64,000 nt of DNA. Source: Ptychodera flava. Its lineage: Eukaryota; Hemichordata; Enteropneusta; Ptychoderidae. This document shows positions 58,401 to 64,000 of this stretch, piece after piece. The stretch spans positions 22,431,877-22,495,876 of the forward strand of contig NC_091944.1 in NCBI RefSeq assembly GCF_041260155.1, given 5' to 3'. The translations under genes were made by a program, and so were the position numbers. The notes beneath the pieces are model-generated. The model saw only the letters and a list, made by a program, of their open reading frames with translations, did not search any database and had not been told where the DNA came from. Every line of letters starts with the position of its first letter. The first letter of the stretch is position 1.

Positions 58401-61400
58401 TCGTGCCATCTGTCCTCAAAAAAAATATAAACCAATTGCCAGAAAATCTAATGTTTTCCTCATAAAATAGTTAATAGTTAAAACAGTAGTTGACACAATA
58501 TTAAGTTACTATAAAATGTATTTGGGACAGACAATATGCAATGAGAAACCTGATAGAGATTGATGTAATAATTATCATGCTGTGTATTGGTCTATAAAGG
58601 TCAATGAAAATGACAGAAACATTCATACTATTGGTCACCGAGAGGTCATTGTTACATGGTCAAGTTCACGTGACTTGGCTGATAATCCTACCACTTGAGC
58701 GTTGTAGAGCACAGCTAAGTCAATTCTTGACAATGATAACGTCTGCACAAAATGGGAATCTGTGATAACCCAAATTGATAAAAGCACATTCCATGGTGCA
58801 TCCAAAACTGATAACTAGAATGAATTTTGCAGTGATGTTAAATTTTATACATATCTATATAAATATACTTAACTCAAATTAGACCACAATCCCTGAAATA
58901 CAATACATTCAATATTCACAGGGTTCAGAGTTAATACACTATACTAATGTGGACTGGACTCACCATGGTTGTATACAACTTCAAGCTCTCATCACATCCT
59001 ACTGAAAGCTACTAGTACTGGTATATAGGGTGGTTATAACATCTACCTGTGTTACTGATATTTGTTCAAGTCACAGTAACACTGTACTTATCATTGGGAA
59101 AGTAAACACTGGCACTATCAGATTAGGGAGTGGGGTTCTCTACGTCAATTTGGATAGTTGCAAATTTTAATACATGTATATCAGTGACGTACATCATTGC
59201 GCACCCACTTTGTGTAGAAAATGTGGATGCAAGTCGTGTATGCGTCACTTAATGCCTTGTAGTGCTGCAATTATGTAAATTGAAATGGCTTATGACAGAT
59301 GCACACATCAGAAACTTATTCTGGCAGAAAAAGCGAGTACCGTTACAGAAAGCTGAGTTTGTGAAACCATGCAAGGCCCTAAAGTTGCAGTAAATATTGA
59401 AATGTAGAATGTCAGGGTGCTTGCAGTGAGATTTTGATTTCAGAGTTTTTTCACAAATTTTATGGTGGTCTATTGATAATTATTTCTTCATATTAAAGCG
59501 CTAATTTCGGAAAGAAGATTGGAGAATAACATTAAAATAATTTAGCTTGGAAAACAATGTCACAATAAAACCACTACAGTATGTTATAATAACACGAAAG
59601 CAGAGGTAATCATGGGTCTTGGTACCCATATATATGCATTTACTTACAACTGTACATTGTTAAATGTCAGAATATCTTTTTTGGGGGAAAGGAACGATGG
59701 AAAATTAAAACTGGCACATAACAAACAAAACATACATGTATACCTCTATAGGGGAAGGGATTTAGCTACATTTCAATTATCGTGTGCAAATTTGCATTAA
59801 CCACATGACTAGGTTCTGTCATGGAAACCGCATACATGAGTGATACTCAATCATAATTCACATTCTATTTGGAAATGTTTCTTGTTCAAAATTCTGTTAC
59901 TGTTATAAACGTCCAACCACCTACATGTATTGCAATATTATCAAGTTTGAGGCAAGTTTTAAATTTGAATTTTGCTCTCCGCGTCTTGCTCTTCCAAACT
60001 TCCGATTAAGAGAGGAGGAGAGAGGGGTTTGCGGTCAAATGCGATGTTTGCCTTGCAAAGCATGTTTTTTGAATTATCCACAGCAAACTCTAAACTCAAA
60101 TGCTAAAGTTATGAAACTATACAGTATCATGTGCAGTGTGTGTGTGTTCTAAGGATGTGGTAACTCCATACATGGCCTGCACAGCCTTTGAATATCACGG
60201 TGTATGGTCAATCACCATGATATGACAGTGGATGTGTTATTGGAATGAATTTCACTAAATACAAAGGCCACTGGTCAGTTGTTTAACGTTGGGAAATAAA
60301 TGTATTAAAAACATAGTGAAAATGCATGTAGTATATAAAAACAGAGAAAGCTGGCAGAGATATACTAAAATGTGATGGGTGTCAATGCTCTTTTGCGTTG
60401 CGGTAATGTCTGCTAAAAAGGAATGTTATACTAAGATGTGGATGCTGTCCTTTCAATTATGCTAATGGACCATTGTATAAAAAGAAAAAGAATTGTAAAC
60501 TATGCGATGAATAATTGATGATATTACACTGAGTAGATATGTTTGAAGTCATTACTTGGACAAAAGAAACGATGAGAGTAATTAGTGCCATGGCAACAAC
60601 ATACACGAGATGCAACGATGATGAATATTGGATTCTGAAACATTTCGCATAATGGTCTCTGAGTAGATAATCATTCTGTCGAAAAGAATACAATTTCCAG
60701 ATTGCTGTGTGTTTGCTTTGAAGAACATTTATATCCACCACCCAATAGATGAGGAATGGGGTTGTCTGATCAAAGATGCAATACAGATCAGTCATAATTA
60801 GACAGATGAGATTCTACAGCCGAAAGCAGGCCCTGTTTTGGACTATTGTGGATCAAAATGCAAAGCTTTAGCTGAGCCTGGTAAACAATATCAAATTTTA
60901 AAGAGAGTATTTTACCTTAGTATTTTATTCATTCTTCAAGTTATGCACTGATACTGTGCACGTATGAAACTGACTTATAAGTTTAGGATTTAATATATCC
61001 TTGATATCAAAACACAGGTCACATCATCATTTGCAAGTTAAGGTACACGTATACTAAGAAGACAATAGTATCAAGTTGCTTCTCAGTAAAATAATAATAA
61101 AACTATGCTGTAAAAATGATAAGATTCATATCACAAAGTTATCGTTAACAAAATGAGAAAAAAATTTTGAAACTTTGACAAATTTCAGTAAGGTCACCCT
61201 GAAAGACCTACAAATCATACATCACGTGATGGAATGCAGTGTCTTTTGATTACAATATGGAACTCTCAAATATGAGCTCATTACAATTTCATCAAAATTG
61301 CACGATGAAACTATTGAGCGGTCTTTCAAACTCCAGAAAAGCTTGTATGATTGTGATTGTTAAAGTCTAAAACCATATTCTTATTTCATCACTTTGAACA

Positions 61401-64000
61401 AAATGATGAGATCATCCCTTACAGGTGCTGGGAAGAATGCCAGTGTTCAACCTTTGAACCCTGACCCTAACCCTACTATGGTGACCTTTGACATATTGGG
61501 ATTTATCCCAATCAGATTACAGTATTTACAATGTGCCAGATAAGAGATGATGACCTGGAATGTACAACCACCTGATCATTTACAGAATACTGTCTGCATG
61601 ACTGAAACGAAAGAGGATATTTCATGCGACAAAGCACTGAGCCTTGGTCAAGGTGACTGTAATTTTGAAAATTGTAATCCTTTAATCCTTTTGAGCATTT
61701 ATGCTGAACCTGATAATTGATGCATATCACCGCCTACGCCACATTATCTTTATATCAAATTGATGCTTGGGATACAGACAAGCAGACAGCTCTGACACAC
61801 TGATGAGTAATTTAGAGCTTTCATGATAAAACATTTCAAGTAGTAAGGCCAAATAAAAAAAATAGTTGTTCCCGGTAGCATGCTTCACAAAATTAGGGTA
61901 GGTTGGCCAGAGGGAATTTTTTTTCACTTTTCTTTTTGTTAGCTGAGATCCACAAAATATGGAAAACTTTAGAGAATGTTCTTGAAATTTTTTGAAAATT
62001 TTTTGAAAAAAATCTCTACGGTTTTTCAAGGATAGGTTAGGTTACTGGAATATGTGTGTTTCCCGAGACCAACCCTGACCCAGAAAAACCCAAGACATTT
62101 TGTTCAAAAATCCTGGACATTTTTGTTTTCAAAAAAATTTGGAGTAAATTTTCTAAATTTTACCATATTTTATTTGGCCAAAATGTTTAAGTAAAATATG
62201 CCTGTCTCTAAAGTTACAGTACATGTGTAGTCTGCAGTGAAAGCTGTTGTATTTTCAGAATTCTCAGAAGGGTTTCAGGCTTTGGAGAAAGAATTCTTTC
62301 ATCTATAATATATTGATAATTTCAGGCGTGCAATTTGCAATTGAAAAGTGAATGCTGTAGTGACCAAATATCCAGCATAATGAAAGGAAACAGTACATAA
62401 ATTTCTTCAAGTAAGCCTTAAACTTATCCATAAAGACACTCTGCATGTAATATGCTTGTAATCTATCTATATCATATGTGAAAAGATACATGACTTTGTA
62501 AAAAGCAACTACAAAAGTTACTGATGATATTGTCCCTATTTAAGTCTATCAAACATATGCATAGATTAGGCTAAACCAAAGTAATTTGACAAGGACACAA
62601 GACATGTATTTATGGAAATTTCAGGTACAGGAGAGAACAGTACAGTGAATGATCTCCAATGTGGTTAGACTGCAGAACACTGGGACCGTACAAAACCGCA
62701 TTGCAATTCAACACTATCTTAGGGGGTATGTTGATAATTGTTCATCACAAAAGGTACCTTCAGACAAGCACTGATTACTACCATAAGGGAGAGCAGGTCA
62801 CATGATCTGTACCAGTAAGAGCATGCACCTAAAGCCAATCAGAACTGGCAAAACTGAAGAAAGTTAGTATCTATAATTGTTATGTTGAAGATTTTCAAAA
62901 TCATAAACTTTACGGATTCATCCATCAACACCTCTATGTGGTAGTCATGGACAAATGAGAAGAGGAAACAAACCTTGTGGTATCAGTAGCTGGGTACTGG
63001 CAACTACAACAGCTTATACTGGTACATATCTCTTCAACTCAGTAACTAATTAAGTTTACTCCCATGTTCTCTTTTAGTTTTCATGATTGATGCCTCACTG
63101 CGTCATTTCATTATGATATGGTCACTTTGCTATTTTTATCTGTCAGATGCCATCTACTGGTGTACCTTGCTGTTACATTAATATTTTTTGGAATTTTTTT
63201 TGTGAAATACTGATATCAATCCCACTGTTTACAGGAAGCATGTACTGTAAAATTATCTTATTTACTGGCAGTAAATGCAAATTCGGTGTAGTTGATAGGG
63301 ATGTGAAGTCAGCTGACACTTGAAACCAATGTATTGTTTTCAATTTCCAACGATGCGTGGAGTGAAGGAAACGTGAAACGTGTGTAAAAAACAAATATGC
63401 CATATCAATGATTGGCTTTGGATCAACTTTCAGATTTGTGAAATATGACACACCCACAAAGAATGCTGTGAGTAAAGCAGTACCAGTATGCCCGTCCATT
63501 AGTGCTGCCCTACTCTGTATGGGTCTGTGCACACTTGCAATTTTGGCCACGATTGTCTTTGATTTGTAAACCAATTCCTGAGCTCAACTGACGATAACTC
63601 AAGACATACAAGGACTGCCCTGTGGATTTTCACATATCATCCACTCGCCTGCCAAATCAGCTGAGTTGATATTGTTTCTCTTGAAGAGCCCTGAACAGGC
63701 CTGGTAGGATTTTTACAACACCAGCTGCACTGCAATGCAAACAGGTTAGGCTATCACTGGCCATCACACCCCCTTGCAAGATTAGCTTGTGTAAAGAGTC
63801 AACATTACAAGTCAACCACTTGGGCAGACAAATTGTAACTGTACAAATATCTCATCAAAATGTTCACAGTTCCTTTGTAGTTGGTATTTTCATGACCATG
63901 AAGAAAGATAAACTGTAAACATGAAGTTAATGCCTGAATAAACACACCACTCTGGACTCACAGTCAAGGTTATCATGCATATTGGGTGTAAAATATGGAA

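Larger units (their letters stand above)
52681..64000. other. Gene-poor interval to the window end
   Basis: I find no exon with domain similarity, no tRNA or rRNA, and no long ORF with credible composition. The longest ORF, 63173-63574 on the minus strand (133 codons), has no recognisable domain and no supporting splice sites. The only clear repeats are a family A copy at 55090-55445 and its embedded A-rich tract. Distal 5' exons of the mucin gene or introns of a gene to the right cannot be excluded. Confidence 0.45.

Noticed and set aside
63173..63574. 133-codon minus-strand ORF near the window end
   Set aside because: No recognised domain, no signal or membrane pattern that holds up, no splice sites and neutral-looking composition.

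Overview
The window is eukaryotic and almost certainly from an invertebrate animal. Genes are split by GT-AG introns, DNA is AT-rich, microsatellites are long, and there is a non-LTR retrotransposon, many palindromic MITEs and two Helentron/pearl-like elements of a kind known from marine invertebrates. A marine deuterostome (hemichordate or amphioxus type) or a lophotrochozoan would fit. The sequence alone does not decide.

Region 1 (about 2.2-24.1 kb) is a locus of large STAND-type proteins. A six-exon plus-strand gene (3858-23702) encodes about 1804 residues: a DUF4062 N-terminus, a NACHT NTPase and some 14-16 WD40 repeats, the NWD1/NWD2 architecture. I rebuilt it from splice sites; every junction is phase-consistent. 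It ends in a Pro/Gln-rich tail and a CAAX-like CDIL. One base appears to be missing near 22.79 kb. On the minus strand, 1.5 kb upstream, lies a second first exon (2202-2313) encoding nearly the same peptide, so two related genes appear to be head to head. The 12-kb first intron holds a decayed LINE (5.64-9.25 kb), a 1.4-kb TIR transposon with A-tracts spaced about 31 bp (10806-12201) and a foldback MITE (12950-13094).

Region 2 (about 24-33 kb) contains an intronless minus-strand acyl-CoA synthetase (28352-29998, 548 aa, ACSF2-like), a LINE fragment, copies of a roughly 330-bp dispersed repeat, a Helentron-like element (30221-31070) and a foldback MITE with an 11-bp target duplication.

Region 3 (about 40.4-44.8 kb) is a four-exon minus-strand gene for an 860-residue type I transmembrane mucin: signal peptide, about 740 Thr-rich residues with 20-residue tandem repeats, one transmembrane helix and a cytoplasmic tail ending NTVL, a class I PDZ-ligand pattern.

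Region 4 (about 45-64 kb) shows no gene I can support. It holds MITEs, copies of the dispersed repeat, short tandem repeats and a roughly 1.4-kb array of about 154-bp repeats ending in an (ACGG)n tract and a strong hairpin.

The three genes do not form an evident pathway. The NACHT-WD40 pair and the cell-surface mucin are both plausible innate-immunity or epithelial genes, but that link is inference.
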